Shown piece by piece: positions 8,474 to 18,432 of a stretch of DNA of 64,000 nucleotides; within the stretch, counting starts at the first letter, position 1, and every line of letters begins with the position of its first letter. Position numbers and translations under genes: made by a program. Origin of the DNA: Mucilaginibacter sp. (GTDB lineage Bacteria; Bacteroidota; Bacteroidia; Sphingobacteriales; Sphingobacteriaceae); contig JANXTT010000125.1 in the NCBI GenBank assembly GCA_025352225.1, forward strand, positions 1 to 64,000. Reading direction: 5' to 3'. The notes beneath the pieces were generated by a model. That model was not told the DNA's origin. It saw only the letters and a program-made list of their open reading frames with translations, and did not search any database.

Positions 8474-11400
8474 ATGTTTTGTAATCACATTGCATATAAA
8501 AATGTAGGCTCTGTTTTACAGAAGCTATATACCAATCCCGAAGCCAAAGAGATCGTATTTGTAAAAGACTCCAAACAAGAGGATGCTATTACCTACACCA
8601 CCCTGATACATGAGGCGGCAAAATTGCTATCGTACCTTCAAAAGCTGGGGCTGAAGCCCGGCGACGAGTTATTGCTGCAAATAGACGATAACAAAAACTT
8701 TCTTATCGCATTTACATCATGCCTTTTAGGTAACATTATTGCCGTTCCGCTGGCGGCGGGTATGCAGGATGAGCATAAAAAGAAAGTGAAAAACGTTTGG
8801 CAGCAAATGAAAACGCCTTTTTTGCTTGGCGATCAAGAAACATTGAACAGGCTCGACAAGTTTTTCACTGCCGATACAAATGATGGGGCCGAATGGTGGG
8901 CAAAAGCACAGGCCAATATCATTAAGTGGCCGTTATTGTTATCGCCATCGCTTAATATAAAGTTTTATGATAAGGTAGATACCCACGACCTGGTTTATAT
9001 CCAGTTCTCATCCGGCTCAACCGGGAGCCCTAAAGGTGTTAGGGTTACCCATCAAAATATATTGTACAATACTGATAGCATACTTAACTCATCAGATAGT
9101 ATTCCTGGCGAAACCATGGTGAGTTGGCTGCCGTTAAGTCATGATATGGGTTTGGTGGGCTGCTTTTTATGCGGATTGCTAAATGACCTTAAACAGGTAA
9201 TCATTCCAACTGGCCTTTTTATCCGTAATCCGCTTTTATGGATGGATAAGGTACATAAGCATCGTGGCAATATCAGTTTTTCGCCAAACTTTGGTTACAA
9301 ATACCTTTTGCAGGAATGGGAGAATAAAAAGCCCGTAGTAGATTGGGATTTAAGTAGCCTGCGGATAATTTATAACGGTGCAGAACAGATCTCGCACGAA
9401 ATTATAAACGATTTTATAGCCGCATTAAAAAGCCAGCGTTTGCGCGATACCTGTATAGTGCCATGTTATGGGCTGGCCGAAGCTACCCTTGCCGTTGCTT
9501 TACAAAAGGCAGGTACACCAGCACGTTCTATCATCGTTAACAGGCTAAAACTTAGTATCGGTGATGCTATTACTTTGGTTGATGAGGGTGCACAGCAAAG
9601 CACCGCGCTGGTTTGCTGCGGGCGCGCTGTCCAGAATGTAAGCATACGCATTTGCAACCAAGAGCATAAGCCGTTAGGCAACAGGGTAGTAGGCATGGTA
9701 GAGGTAAAGGGCCAAAATATAACTGCTGGCTATTACCAGCACGAAACATCGCCTATAACTGCTGATGGTTGGCTCATTACAGGTGATATTGGATTTTTAG
9801 ATAACGACGAACTCTATATTACCGGCAGGCATAAAGAGATAATCATTATCAACGGCATCAATTACTATCCGTACGATATTGAAAAGGTTTTAGAAGCTAA
9901 CGATCAAAAAACATTCGCGCTTACTAAGGTCGCGGCCTCAAGCGTGTTCGTAAAAGAACTTAATAAAGAAGCCCTTATTGTATTTATAACATCGCGCTTA
10001 AGCGGAGCAGATTTTGTACCCGTTGCAGAACTGGCCCGGCGGGTAGTAATGAAACACTTTGGCTTGGTTATAGCAGATGTTGTACCAGTTAAACGTATAC
10101 CTAAAACTACCAGCGGAAAGCTGCAACGCACTAAACTTAGCGCCGAGTATCAAGAAGAATTGCAACAAAAAGAACCCGGTTTTGTAGCCTCATACCCGGA
10201 GGAGCAAACTGTAGTACAACTGATACATGATGAAATATTAAAACGGTACGGACTTAATGATATTGACAATAACAAGCCGCTGATTGACCTGGGTTTCGAT
10301 TCGTTAAGAAGCACCGAACTGATAAGTGTTTTAAACAAAGCGTTACATATAAAACTTTCGCCCACAGTGGTGTTTGAGTACGCTACCATAGCGCAGTTGG
10401 TTAAACATATTTCAGGTATAAAATCCGCATCACAAATACAGGATGCACCCATTATTTCAAACAAACCTTTAACCGGTTTTGAAGCTGTTGCCGTTATTGG
10501 CATGTCGTGTGTGTTTCCGGGCGGAGCCAATAGCCCGGAGCAATTATGGGATATTTTGATAAATGGAACCAATACCGTAAAAGAAGTACCTTCCGAAAGA
10601 TGGAACGCTACCGAATTTTACGATTCTGCTTACCAAACCGCCGGAACGAGTAATACCATGTATGGTAGTTTTATTGATAATGTACAAGGCTTTGACGCGG
10701 CCTTTTTTGGCATTTCTCCAAGAGAAGCCGAGTCGTTAGATCCCCAACAGCGCCTTTTGCTCGAAGTAAGTTTTCAGGCGTTGCAATCGGCAAGGTATTC
10801 TTTGCAGAATGTAAGCGGCAGCAATACCGGTGTTTATATAGGCTTTAGTCACAGCGATTATACACAGGCACATATCCATTCGGGCCAGCCCAACAGGATC
10901 GACCCGTATTCGCTAACTGGTACTATCAGCAGTACAGCCGCGGGCCGGCTTTCTTACTTTTATAATTTGAGCGGCCCCGCAATGATTATTGATACGGCCT
11001 GCTCATCTTCTTTAGTGGCCATACATAATGCCTGCCGCGATTTGCAATTCGGCGATTGTAACATGGCTCTTGCCGGTGGTGTAAACCTGTTGCTTGTGCC
11101 CGAATCATACGTGGCGCTTACAAAAATACAGGCCCTATCGCCCGATGGGACATGTAAAACTTTTGACGGTTCTGCCAATGGCTATGGCCGGGGCGAAGGC
11201 TGCGGTATGGTAGTTTTAAAATTACTGAAAAACGCAGTGGCCGACGGCGACCCGGTACTGGGTGTTATCCGTTCATCGGCCGTTAATCACGATGGTAAAA
11301 GTAATGGTTTAACAGCTCCAAACGGGTTGGCACAACAAAGCCTGCTTAAAAAGGCAATTGCCCTATCAGAACTTACTGCCGGGCGCATTAGTTACCTTGA

Positions 11401-14400
11401 GGCGCATGGAACCGGTACACCTTTAGGCGATCCGCTCGAAATACACGCGGCCAATACAGCTTACCAAAGTAATGGCCGTAAAGGAAAACTTTTAATAGGA
11501 AGCATCAAATCCAATATCGGTCACCTCGAATCAGCTTCGGGTATTGCCGGGTTTATAAAAATACTATTATCCATGCAGCATCACCGTTTACCGGCCAATC
11601 TGCATTTTAAGCAACCCAACCCGCTTATTGCCTGGAACGATATTGATATACAAGTGGTAGATAAAAACCGCGAATGGAATACCGACGGGCTATTGGCTGC
11701 CGGTATCAGTTCTTTTGGCTTTAGCGGCACCAATGCGCATATTATTGTGGAAGAAGCCCCTGCAAAGCATCAGGGCACTGCCATACAAAGCCAATATGCG
11801 CTCACCTTATCTGCACATAGTAAACCAGCGCTTAAACAAATGGCCGCAGGTTTAATACAATACCTGCAAAATAATATGGATGTTAATACGGCTAATCTGT
11901 GTTACCATCTTAATTGTGGTAATAATTCATTCCCATACAATGGGCAAGCCGTTATCAGTAATAATGAGGAATTGGTAAAATACCTTATTACACTGCAATA
12001 TAATGATGATGAAGTATTTGTACGGCATAATAATGTACAGCAACCTCTTGCTTTCCAATTTACCGGTCAGGGGTCTCAGTATACCGATATGGGCCGCGAA
12101 TTGTATAACGAGTACGAAGCCTATCGCGATGCCTTGAACGAGTGCGATAAGTTTTACCGCAAACACAACGATAACAATTCTATCCTTTCCATAATTTTTG
12201 AGGCCGACGAGGAGAAAAAGGTCGATCAAACCAAATTTACGCAACCGGCAATATTTTGTACTGGCTATGCTTTAACCAAACTTTTTGAAAGTTTTGGCAT
12301 AGTGCCCGATGTAGTGCTTGGCCATAGTGTTGGCGAGTTCATTGCCATTTGTGTGGCCGGTATCATATCGCTCGAAGACGGTATCAGGCTTATTTGCAGC
12401 CGGGCTGCATTTATGCAAAGCCTTCCGGCCGGCGGTGGCATGGTATCGGTAATGGCACCGGTAAGCCAGGTGCTTGATGTAATAAAAAAGCTTAATGTTT
12501 CGGTTACCGTTGCCGGGATAAACAGTCCTAACCAAACTGTAATATCGGGTTTGCTTGATGAATTGCAAGTGGTTAAGCAGCATTTGCAATTACAAGAGTT
12601 TATATGCATTCCACTTACCGTATCACATGCGTTCCATTCACCGTTAATGCAGCCAATTTCTGCCGGGCTTTTAGATGTAGTTAATCAAATTCAATTTAAT
12701 AAACCCCGCATTGCAGTTATTTCTAATGTTACCGGGCAGGAGTTTACTAAAGAACAATGGAATGATCCTCAATATTGGGTGCAGCATTTACTGCAGCCGG
12801 TACAATTTGTAAATTCAATTAAAACCCTTGAGCGTTTGGGATGTAACCTGTGTGTTGAGTTAGGGCCGCAGCCCGTTTTAACCAACCTGGCCAAACAAAC
12901 CCTGCCCAATGCCGACAGCTTTATATTTACCTTGCGCAAGGGCCAATCGGCAGCGGCACAATTTTTAAAAAGCTTGTGCATCCTTAAACAACGGGGCGTA
13001 AATGTAGCCTGGAAAATGGCAGTGGGTAATACTTATCATCCATACCTGCAACTTCCTCCATACCCGTTCCAACGCAAAAAATACTGGAAAGAATTAATGA
13101 TAGGTAAACGCCTGCCTGCCGCTGGCATGCCCCTGCCCCATGCAGTTGCGGATACCAATTTGCTTTATGATGTTCAATACGAGGCCATTGATAAACCGTA
13201 TGCAGCAGATAAAATTGTGCACGGTTCAGAGATCATAATTATCTACGATCAGCAATCAGCACTGGCTAATAAACTGTTATTAAATTATGCGGATGCAGGT
13301 ATAAAAGCTGTGACATATTCAATAAACCAGTTAAATGATGCTTTACCCATGGCCTCCAAAAGCATAGTTTGTTATATAGCCAATGTGCACGCCGCACCCA
13401 ATGTCAGTATTAGCTATGATGATATAAATAATGCCTTTGTCATTTGCAAGGTTATAGTGGCTCAAACTCATTTGCCCCAATTGATATTTTTAACCAACAA
13501 TGTACATGCTTCTGCCCAAAATACTCTGGTTAATTTTAGCAATTGTTTATTATGGGGTTTTGTAACTGCTTTAAAGCACGAGTACGCTCATCTGGAAATA
13601 TCTGTAGCCGATATTGATCCTAATTACAACATCTGGCAGTTAATGTCAGTTATCAGCCATGCCGGGGAGCTTCCGTTGCAGCTCATTATTAATGACGATA
13701 AATGGATGGCGCCTCGTTTAAAAGCAGCCCCTAAAACCACAGCTAAAATCCAATTTAGAAACAATTGTACGTACCTGTTAACCGGAGGCTTTGGCAATAT
13801 AGGCACCCTGTTAATTAACTGGATGATTCAAAAAGGCGCACGCAATTTTGTATTGGTTGGTCGTAGTGAAATAACATCGGCACGCAAGGGTCTGGTTAAT
13901 GCCTGGGAAAAACAAGGCTGCCGTATTGAATATATAAAGGCCGATGTAAGTAATCGGGATAATTTAACCAGCGAATTAAGTAAACTGAATGATCTGCCGC
14001 CTTTTGCAGGGGTTTTTCATACAGCGGCAGTGCTGAATGATAAACTATTATCATCGCACGATGCAGACAGCTTTACAGCGGCTTTTGACGGAAAGGTACA
14101 GGGCGCATGGAACCTGCACCAATTAAGCCTGCAATGGCCATTGGATCATTTTGTCATGTTTTCTTCAACGGCATCAATACTAGGTAATCCCGGCCAAACC
14201 AATTACGCGGCTGCCAATTACTTTTTAAACAGCCTTTCCTCGTTCCGCCGCGCACAACAGCTGCCTTCATTAAGCATTTGCTGGGGCCCCTGGGAAGGCA
14301 GTAACATGATCACCGGGCTGGACGATACCTTCCAAAGCGTTGGTATCCAGTTATTACAGCCCGAAATAGCATTCAACGCTCTTGAAACAGCCCTGCAACA

Positions 14401-14908
14401 AAAAACAGCTGGGGTGGTTGCCGCCATTAGCCTGCAACCGGAACGGTTTATGGCAAACAGCCCACATTGGCTGCATCAGTTTTTACCCCCGGAATGGCAA
14501 GTTGCTCAAACTGAAAATAACATGGTAGCTGAAAAAGTAAGTTTTGATACCGAAGATGGGGCTTTGTCAATGCTCGAAAAACTGGCCAGAGCCATTTTAC
14601 AACTTGAACCCGACGACGTGCTTAATGTACAACGACCTTATTTTGAAATAGGCTTTGATTCTATTATGCTAAGTGCTCTTCAGGGTAAAATACGTAGCTA
14701 TACGGGTATCAATGTTCCAATTTCGCAGTTTTTTCAGTATCCTACGCTTAACTCGCTCGCGGGTTATATTATGCAATCTTCATTGCCTAAACGGCCTTTA
14801 GCCAAAAGCCGTGAAATTATAAATACCCACACCATATCCGACGAGTTAAAGCAGCAAGTAAGCCTGCTGTCTGATAATGATATCACCGAATTATTAAATC
14901 AATATTAA
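8474..14908 (+). CDS. Fatty acyl-AMP ligase / type I PKS loading-extension protein (AL-ACP-KS-AT-KR-ACP)
   Basis: 2144 residues. Residues 1 to about 560 are an acyl-AMP ligase (YIQFSSGSTGSPKGV; YITGRHKEIIIINGINYYP, typical of fatty acyl-AMP ligases; TTSGKLQRTKL near 545). ACP1 has GFDSLRS near 606. The KS spans about 670-1095 with active-site DTACSSS (Cys near 841), EAHGTGT near 975 and NIGHLESASG near 1014. The AT spans about 1190-1500 with FTGQGSQ, GHSVGE near 1283 and HAFH near 1385, which predicts malonyl-CoA. The KR (about 1560-1960) has GGFGNIG for NADPH and a Ser...Tyr catalytic set in SSTASILG...TNYAAAN. ACP2 has GFDSIM near 2059. There is no DH or ER, so the first extension should leave a hydroxyl. 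It would activate a fatty acid and start the lipopeptide chain; handover to the KS-KR-ACP protein at 52886-56497 is inferred. It carries the only AT in the cluster. Confidence 0.92.
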   Translation: MFCNHIAYKNVGSVLQKLYTNPEAKEIVFVKDSKQEDAITYTTLIHEAAKLLSYLQKLGLKPGDELLLQIDDNKNFLIAFTSCLLGNIIAVPLAAGMQDEHKKKVKNVWQQMKTPFLLGDQETLNRLDKFFTADTNDGAEWWAKAQANIIKWPLLLSPSLNIKFYDKVDTHDLVYIQFSSGSTGSPKGVRVTHQNILYNTDSILNSSDSIPGETMVSWLPLSHDMGLVGCFLCGLLNDLKQVIIPTGLFIRNPLLWMDKVHKHRGNISFSPNFGYKYLLQEWENKKPVVDWDLSSLRIIYNGAEQISHEIINDFIAALKSQRLRDTCIVPCYGLAEATLAVALQKAGTPARSIIVNRLKLSIGDAITLVDEGAQQSTALVCCGRAVQNVSIRICNQEHKPLGNRVVGMVEVKGQNITAGYYQHETSPITADGWLITGDIGFLDNDELYITGRHKEIIIINGINYYPYDIEKVLEANDQKTFALTKVAASSVFVKELNKEALIVFITSRLSGADFVPVAELARRVVMKHFGLVIADVVPVKRIPKTTSGKLQRTKLSAEYQEELQQKEPGFVASYPEEQTVVQLIHDEILKRYGLNDIDNNKPLIDLGFDSLRSTELISVLNKALHIKLSPTVVFEYATIAQLVKHISGIKSASQIQDAPIISNKPLTGFEAVAVIGMSCVFPGGANSPEQLWDILINGTNTVKEVPSERWNATEFYDSAYQTAGTSNTMYGSFIDNVQGFDAAFFGISPREAESLDPQQRLLLEVSFQALQSARYSLQNVSGSNTGVYIGFSHSDYTQAHIHSGQPNRIDPYSLTGTISSTAAGRLSYFYNLSGPAMIIDTACSSSLVAIHNACRDLQFGDCNMALAGGVNLLLVPESYVALTKIQALSPDGTCKTFDGSANGYGRGEGCGMVVLKLLKNAVADGDPVLGVIRSSAVNHDGKSNGLTAPNGLAQQSLLKKAIALSELTAGRISYLEAHGTGTPLGDPLEIHAANTAYQSNGRKGKLLIGSIKSNIGHLESASGIAGFIKILLSMQHHRLPANLHFKQPNPLIAWNDIDIQVVDKNREWNTDGLLAAGISSFGFSGTNAHIIVEEAPAKHQGTAIQSQYALTLSAHSKPALKQMAAGLIQYLQNNMDVNTANLCYHLNCGNNSFPYNGQAVISNNEELVKYLITLQYNDDEVFVRHNNVQQPLAFQFTGQGSQYTDMGRELYNEYEAYRDALNECDKFYRKHNDNNSILSIIFEADEEKKVDQTKFTQPAIFCTGYALTKLFESFGIVPDVVLGHSVGEFIAICVAGIISLEDGIRLICSRAAFMQSLPAGGGMVSVMAPVSQVLDVIKKLNVSVTVAGINSPNQTVISGLLDELQVVKQHLQLQEFICIPLTVSHAFHSPLMQPISAGLLDVVNQIQFNKPRIAVISNVTGQEFTKEQWNDPQYWVQHLLQPVQFVNSIKTLERLGCNLCVELGPQPVLTNLAKQTLPNADSFIFTLRKGQSAAAQFLKSLCILKQRGVNVAWKMAVGNTYHPYLQLPPYPFQRKKYWKELMIGKRLPAAGMPLPHAVADTNLLYDVQYEAIDKPYAADKIVHGSEIIIIYDQQSALANKLLLNYADAGIKAVTYSINQLNDALPMASKSIVCYIANVHAAPNVSISYDDINNAFVICKVIVAQTHLPQLIFLTNNVHASAQNTLVNFSNCLLWGFVTALKHEYAHLEISVADIDPNYNIWQLMSVISHAGELPLQLIINDDKWMAPRLKAAPKTTAKIQFRNNCTYLLTGGFGNIGTLLINWMIQKGARNFVLVGRSEITSARKGLVNAWEKQGCRIEYIKADVSNRDNLTSELSKLNDLPPFAGVFHTAAVLNDKLLSSHDADSFTAAFDGKVQGAWNLHQLSLQWPLDHFVMFSSTASILGNPGQTNYAAANYFLNSLSSFRRAQQLPSLSICWGPWEGSNMITGLDDTFQSVGIQLLQPEIAFNALETALQQKTAGVVAAISLQPERFMANSPHWLHQFLPPEWQVAQTENNMVAEKVSFDTEDGALSMLEKLARAILQLEPDDVLNVQRPYFEIGFDSIMLSALQGKIRSYTGINVPISQFFQYPTLNSLAGYIMQSSLPKRPLAKSREIINTHTISDELKQQVSLLSDNDITELLNQY

Positions 14909-14914
14909 ACCATA

Positions 14915-16654
14915 ATGCAAAAATACTATATAGGGCTAGCCAGTACATTTCATGATTCTGCAATTGCTATAATGAATAATGAAGGCCAGATTCTATTTGC
15001 CGAGGCAACAGAAAGGCGTATGCAATTTAAGCGAGCATTAAACTGCCCTCCCGATAACTTTGATGTTGGCCGTATCCTGAAAAAGTACTGCGATACCGGG
15101 GCCGACTTTGTAGTGGCCACTTCGTGGAGCGATAATTACTTGCAGTTTTTGAACCGGTTGGAACGATTTGGTTTCTTTTCCGAAAAAACGCTTCAGAACC
15201 CGCTGCTAAAACAGCATTCAAAGTATTTGTTCTCAAAAAACTCCATCTATACCGTTCTTAAATTGCAGCATCAGTTTATGAAAAAGGTTGGAACGGGTAT
15301 ACTGTTAAACGTTAACCAGCATTTCCCGGGAAGCAGCGTTACTTTCAAATCTTATCAGCATCACCTTACTCACGCGGCCTATGCCTGTTATTCGAGCCCG
15401 CATGCGGATGGTGCTTGTTTAATAATGGATGGTTTTGGCGAAGGAAGCTCTGTTTCCCTGTTTGATTACCGGGACGACAAATTGAAACAACTGTGGTTTC
15501 ACAAAGGCCCCGAAAGCCTGGGTTGGTTTTACGAACTAGTTACCGACCTTTGTGGTTTTGATTGGTTTACCGGAGAGGAATGGAAGGTTATGGGCCTAGC
15601 CCCCTATGGTAAGGTAAATCAGGATTGTTACATACTTTTAAAAGAATTGTGCCAGTATAAAAACGGGCACTTAAAATACCCTTCCGAAGAAAGAATAAAA
15701 GAAATACTTACCGCTTTAATCACATTTAAACGCCCAGGAGGCAGTTCGCCCTGGGAGGCCGCCGATCTGGCTTATACCGGGCAATTGGTTTTTTCTGAAC
15801 TGGCTTTGGATTTATTAAAAGACGCCGAAGATCTGCAGCTTTCGCAAAATCTTATTATTGGCGGGGGCTGTGGTTTAAACTCATCTTTTAACGGCACCGT
15901 TGTAGATAAAACAGGTTTTAAAAATGTATTTGTACCCTCGGCACCCGCCGATGATGGTAACGCCATAGGTGCCGCAATGCTGGCTTATAAAGAAGATAAT
16001 CCAACTAAAATAGTTGGTTCTAAACCGTTTTTCTCGCCATATCTGGGCTCGTCCGTTTCCGACGAAACAATAAAGCGCTTGGTTCAATTGGGTAAGATCA
16101 GTAAGGTAAGGCATTTGCCTTTAACCGTTCATAAAGAAACGGCCAAACTACTGTCCGAAGGTAAATTGGTAGGCTGGGTACAGGGTAAGGCCGAATTTGG
16201 CCCCCGGTCGTTAGGTAACAGAAGTATCCTTGCCGATCCTCGGCCTCAGAATATGAAAGAGATCATTAACGCGAGAGTGAAATTTCGTGAAGAATTCAGG
16301 CCTTTTGCCCCATCTATCTTACACGAGTTTGGCGAAGAATACTTTGTAAATTATCAGGAAACACCATATATGGAGCGTACACTGATATTTAGAGAAGAGG
16401 TAAAGGCTAAAATACCTGCGGTGGTGCACGCCAATGATACAGGCAGGCTGCAAACCGTAAAAAAAGAATGGAACCCATCGTACTACAAACTAATTAGCGC
16501 ATTTAACGATATTACCGGGGTGCCTATAGTACTAAATACCAGTTTAAATATAATGGGTAAACCAATTATACACTCGGTAGAGGATGCCATAGGTATGTTT
16601 TACACCACCGGCTTGGATGTTTTGGTACTTAACGATTACATCATAGAAAAATAG
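14915..16654 (+). CDS. O-carbamoyltransferase (NodU/CmcH/TobZ family)
   Basis: A 579-residue protein with the family's full length. The N-terminal ASKHA-like half opens with YIGLASTFHDSAIAI and carries the HHLTHAA metal/nucleotide motif near residues 149-155, then MDGFGEGSS. The C-terminal half has GWVQGKAEFGPRSLGNRS near residues 420-440, diagnostic of carbamoyltransferases that use carbamoyl phosphate and ATP through a carbamoyl-adenylate. It begins 6 bases after the PKS gene and precedes the hydroxylase by 60 bases. It should carbamoylate a hydroxyl of the lipopeptide: one of the polyketide hydroxyls, a beta-hydroxyl of an amino acid, or the Tyr or Thr side chain. Which one cannot be told. 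Confidence 0.88.
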   Translation: MQKYYIGLASTFHDSAIAIMNNEGQILFAEATERRMQFKRALNCPPDNFDVGRILKKYCDTGADFVVATSWSDNYLQFLNRLERFGFFSEKTLQNPLLKQHSKYLFSKNSIYTVLKLQHQFMKKVGTGILLNVNQHFPGSSVTFKSYQHHLTHAAYACYSSPHADGACLIMDGFGEGSSVSLFDYRDDKLKQLWFHKGPESLGWFYELVTDLCGFDWFTGEEWKVMGLAPYGKVNQDCYILLKELCQYKNGHLKYPSEERIKEILTALITFKRPGGSSPWEAADLAYTGQLVFSELALDLLKDAEDLQLSQNLIIGGGCGLNSSFNGTVVDKTGFKNVFVPSAPADDGNAIGAAMLAYKEDNPTKIVGSKPFFSPYLGSSVSDETIKRLVQLGKISKVRHLPLTVHKETAKLLSEGKLVGWVQGKAEFGPRSLGNRSILADPRPQNMKEIINARVKFREEFRPFAPSILHEFGEEYFVNYQETPYMERTLIFREEVKAKIPAVVHANDTGRLQTVKKEWNPSYYKLISAFNDITGVPIVLNTSLNIMGKPIIHSVEDAIGMFYTTGLDVLVLNDYIIEK

Positions 16655-16714
16655 CACGTAATGAAATAATTAAGATAAAGCCTTTCCTAAAAACCTATAT
16701 AACCTAACACCATT

Positions 16715-18340
16715 ATGCAAACATTAAATGAAGATCAGTTTTATCTGAAGCAGAATATTCAGGTAGAACCGCTTGTAAACGGATGGTATGCCTGGTTTCA
16801 CCTCATACCGCCTGCTACATCTGCGCTTAACTTTCTGGAGCGGCACGTGGCTATTATGGAATCATATGTTGATGCGCCTCTATTACATGCAGCAGCGGTT
16901 TGTAACCCTGCAATGCGCGGGGGGCCGTTTATTGATCTTAAAGGCAAGCGGGTTGATGAAGTAAGCTGTTTACTAGAAGATTCAACCGAGAAAAATCAGC
17001 ATATTATAGAATTTGCCCGGGCAATACGCGAATTGCAACACTTGCTGATTAACAAGGCTAAAGGGCAGTCGTTAGAGAGCCTCTACCAAGAAGTGCCCGA
17101 GATATTAAGGGGCTATGTTGAGCTGGCATACGATCTGTTCAATAATCCAACCTTTCGCTTTTTTGAATCGCTTTTGTATAAAAGCCCTTACTACGCCATA
17201 GCATCTCAAAGCGTAAGGTTATCCGAAATTGTAAAAGATGCTGACCGCCCCTTTATTTTAAGCACACCCCGGTTAAATGAAAAAGGGAACGTAAACTTAA
17301 CTATCCCTTTTAAAACCGCGGCCCTTGATGATCTTTTCAGGATGAAAAAAACAGCCGGTTCTGTAGATCGTTTGGTAAAAGAGCTAGAAGTGGGCGCAGA
17401 AGAAGAGAAAATATTCCGCGCGTTTTTTACAAAAGAGGAGCCAGCTATATACGAAGGTTATAACGGAAAAGATATGCGGATAAGGTACTTTGGCCATGCC
17501 TGCATACTAATAGAATCTAACGGTGTATCGATTTTAATGGACCCGGTTTTAAGTTATACCTATGAATCTGATATTTCAAGGTATACCTACGAAGATTTAC
17601 CCGATACCATAGATTATGTACTTATATCGCACAGCCATCAGGATCATATACTTTTAGAAACTATGCTGCAATTAAGGCATAAGGTTAAAAATATAATTGT
17701 CGGCAGCAATATTGATGGCGCTTTGCAGGACCCCTCGCTTAAACTTGCTTTTCAAAATATGGGTTTCAAACAGGTTATCGAGCTTAGGGAGTTTGACGAA
17801 ATTACTTTCCCTGGAGGTTCAATAACTACATTGCCGTTTTTGGGCGAACATCACGATCTTTTGATCCACAGTAAACTTGGTTACCTGATAAAAATACAGG
17901 ATAGGACAGTATTATCCATTGCCGACTCGTGCAATATAGAACCCAAACTTTACGAACGCGTTTATGAGCTTATTGGAGATGTGGATGTTCTTTTCCTCGG
18001 GATGGAGTGCGAGGGTTCTCCGCCATCGTGGGTATATGGCCCATTGTTCCCGGCTCCTATTCAACGTGAGTTTGACCAAACACGGCGCGGTAGGGGCTGC
18101 GATTTTAACGAGGGTATGGATATTATCCGGAGATTTAATTGCACCGAGGTTTTTGTGTACGCTATGGGCCTCGAACCCTGGTTGCGTTATATCCTTGGCC
18201 TACAGTTTTCCGAAGAATCTCACCCAATGATGCAGGCGCGAAAACTGGTTAGCGTATGCCAAAGCGAAGGCCGGAATGCAGAATTACTCTTTGGAGAAAA
18301 AGAGATATGCAAATTAAATAACGCGCCCGAAACTGTTTGA
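16715..18340 (+). CDS. CmlA-like diiron amino-acid beta-hydroxylase (metallo-beta-lactamase fold)
   Basis: 541 residues, close to the length of the chloramphenicol-pathway hydroxylase CmlA, with the same layout: an N-terminal domain of about 245 residues (NGWYAW near 22, HAAAV near 58, MRGGPF near 67) then a metallo-beta-lactamase fold. The metal motif HSHQDH sits at residues 306-311. A Glu (E378, in FLGEHHD) takes the place of the usual third His, and an Asp follows at D404 (IADSCN). The Glu is the feature that separates the oxygenase group from hydrolases. CmlA-type enzymes hydroxylate the beta carbon of an amino acid held on a carrier protein. The Tyr module (39283-46863) is the most likely target because CmlA itself acts on an aromatic amino acid; Thr or another residue is possible. 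A plain hydrolase is the alternative. Confidence 0.75.
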   Translation: MQTLNEDQFYLKQNIQVEPLVNGWYAWFHLIPPATSALNFLERHVAIMESYVDAPLLHAAAVCNPAMRGGPFIDLKGKRVDEVSCLLEDSTEKNQHIIEFARAIRELQHLLINKAKGQSLESLYQEVPEILRGYVELAYDLFNNPTFRFFESLLYKSPYYAIASQSVRLSEIVKDADRPFILSTPRLNEKGNVNLTIPFKTAALDDLFRMKKTAGSVDRLVKELEVGAEEEKIFRAFFTKEEPAIYEGYNGKDMRIRYFGHACILIESNGVSILMDPVLSYTYESDISRYTYEDLPDTIDYVLISHSHQDHILLETMLQLRHKVKNIIVGSNIDGALQDPSLKLAFQNMGFKQVIELREFDEITFPGGSITTLPFLGEHHDLLIHSKLGYLIKIQDRTVLSIADSCNIEPKLYERVYELIGDVDVLFLGMECEGSPPSWVYGPLFPAPIQREFDQTRRGRGCDFNEGMDIIRRFNCTEVFVYAMGLEPWLRYILGLQFSEESHPMMQARKLVSVCQSEGRNAELLFGEKEICKLNNAPETV

Positions 18341-18372
18341 TGTTTTTATAGCACATTACAAATACCATTATA

Positions 18373-18412
18373 AGCAAAAGCCTGTATACTACATATCAGC
18401 AGGCTTTTTGCT
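18373..18412. terminator. Bidirectional terminator between the two convergent lipopeptide operons
   Basis: The arms agcaaaagcctg (18373-18384) and caggctttttgct (18400-18412) pair with one bulged T around a 15-base loop. T-rich DNA follows on the plus side and A-rich sequence precedes it, serving the minus strand. It lies between the hydroxylase stop (18340) and the stop of the terminal NRPS (18433). Confidence 0.75.
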
Positions 18413-18432
18413 TTGGTACTTTTATGTTCTTA

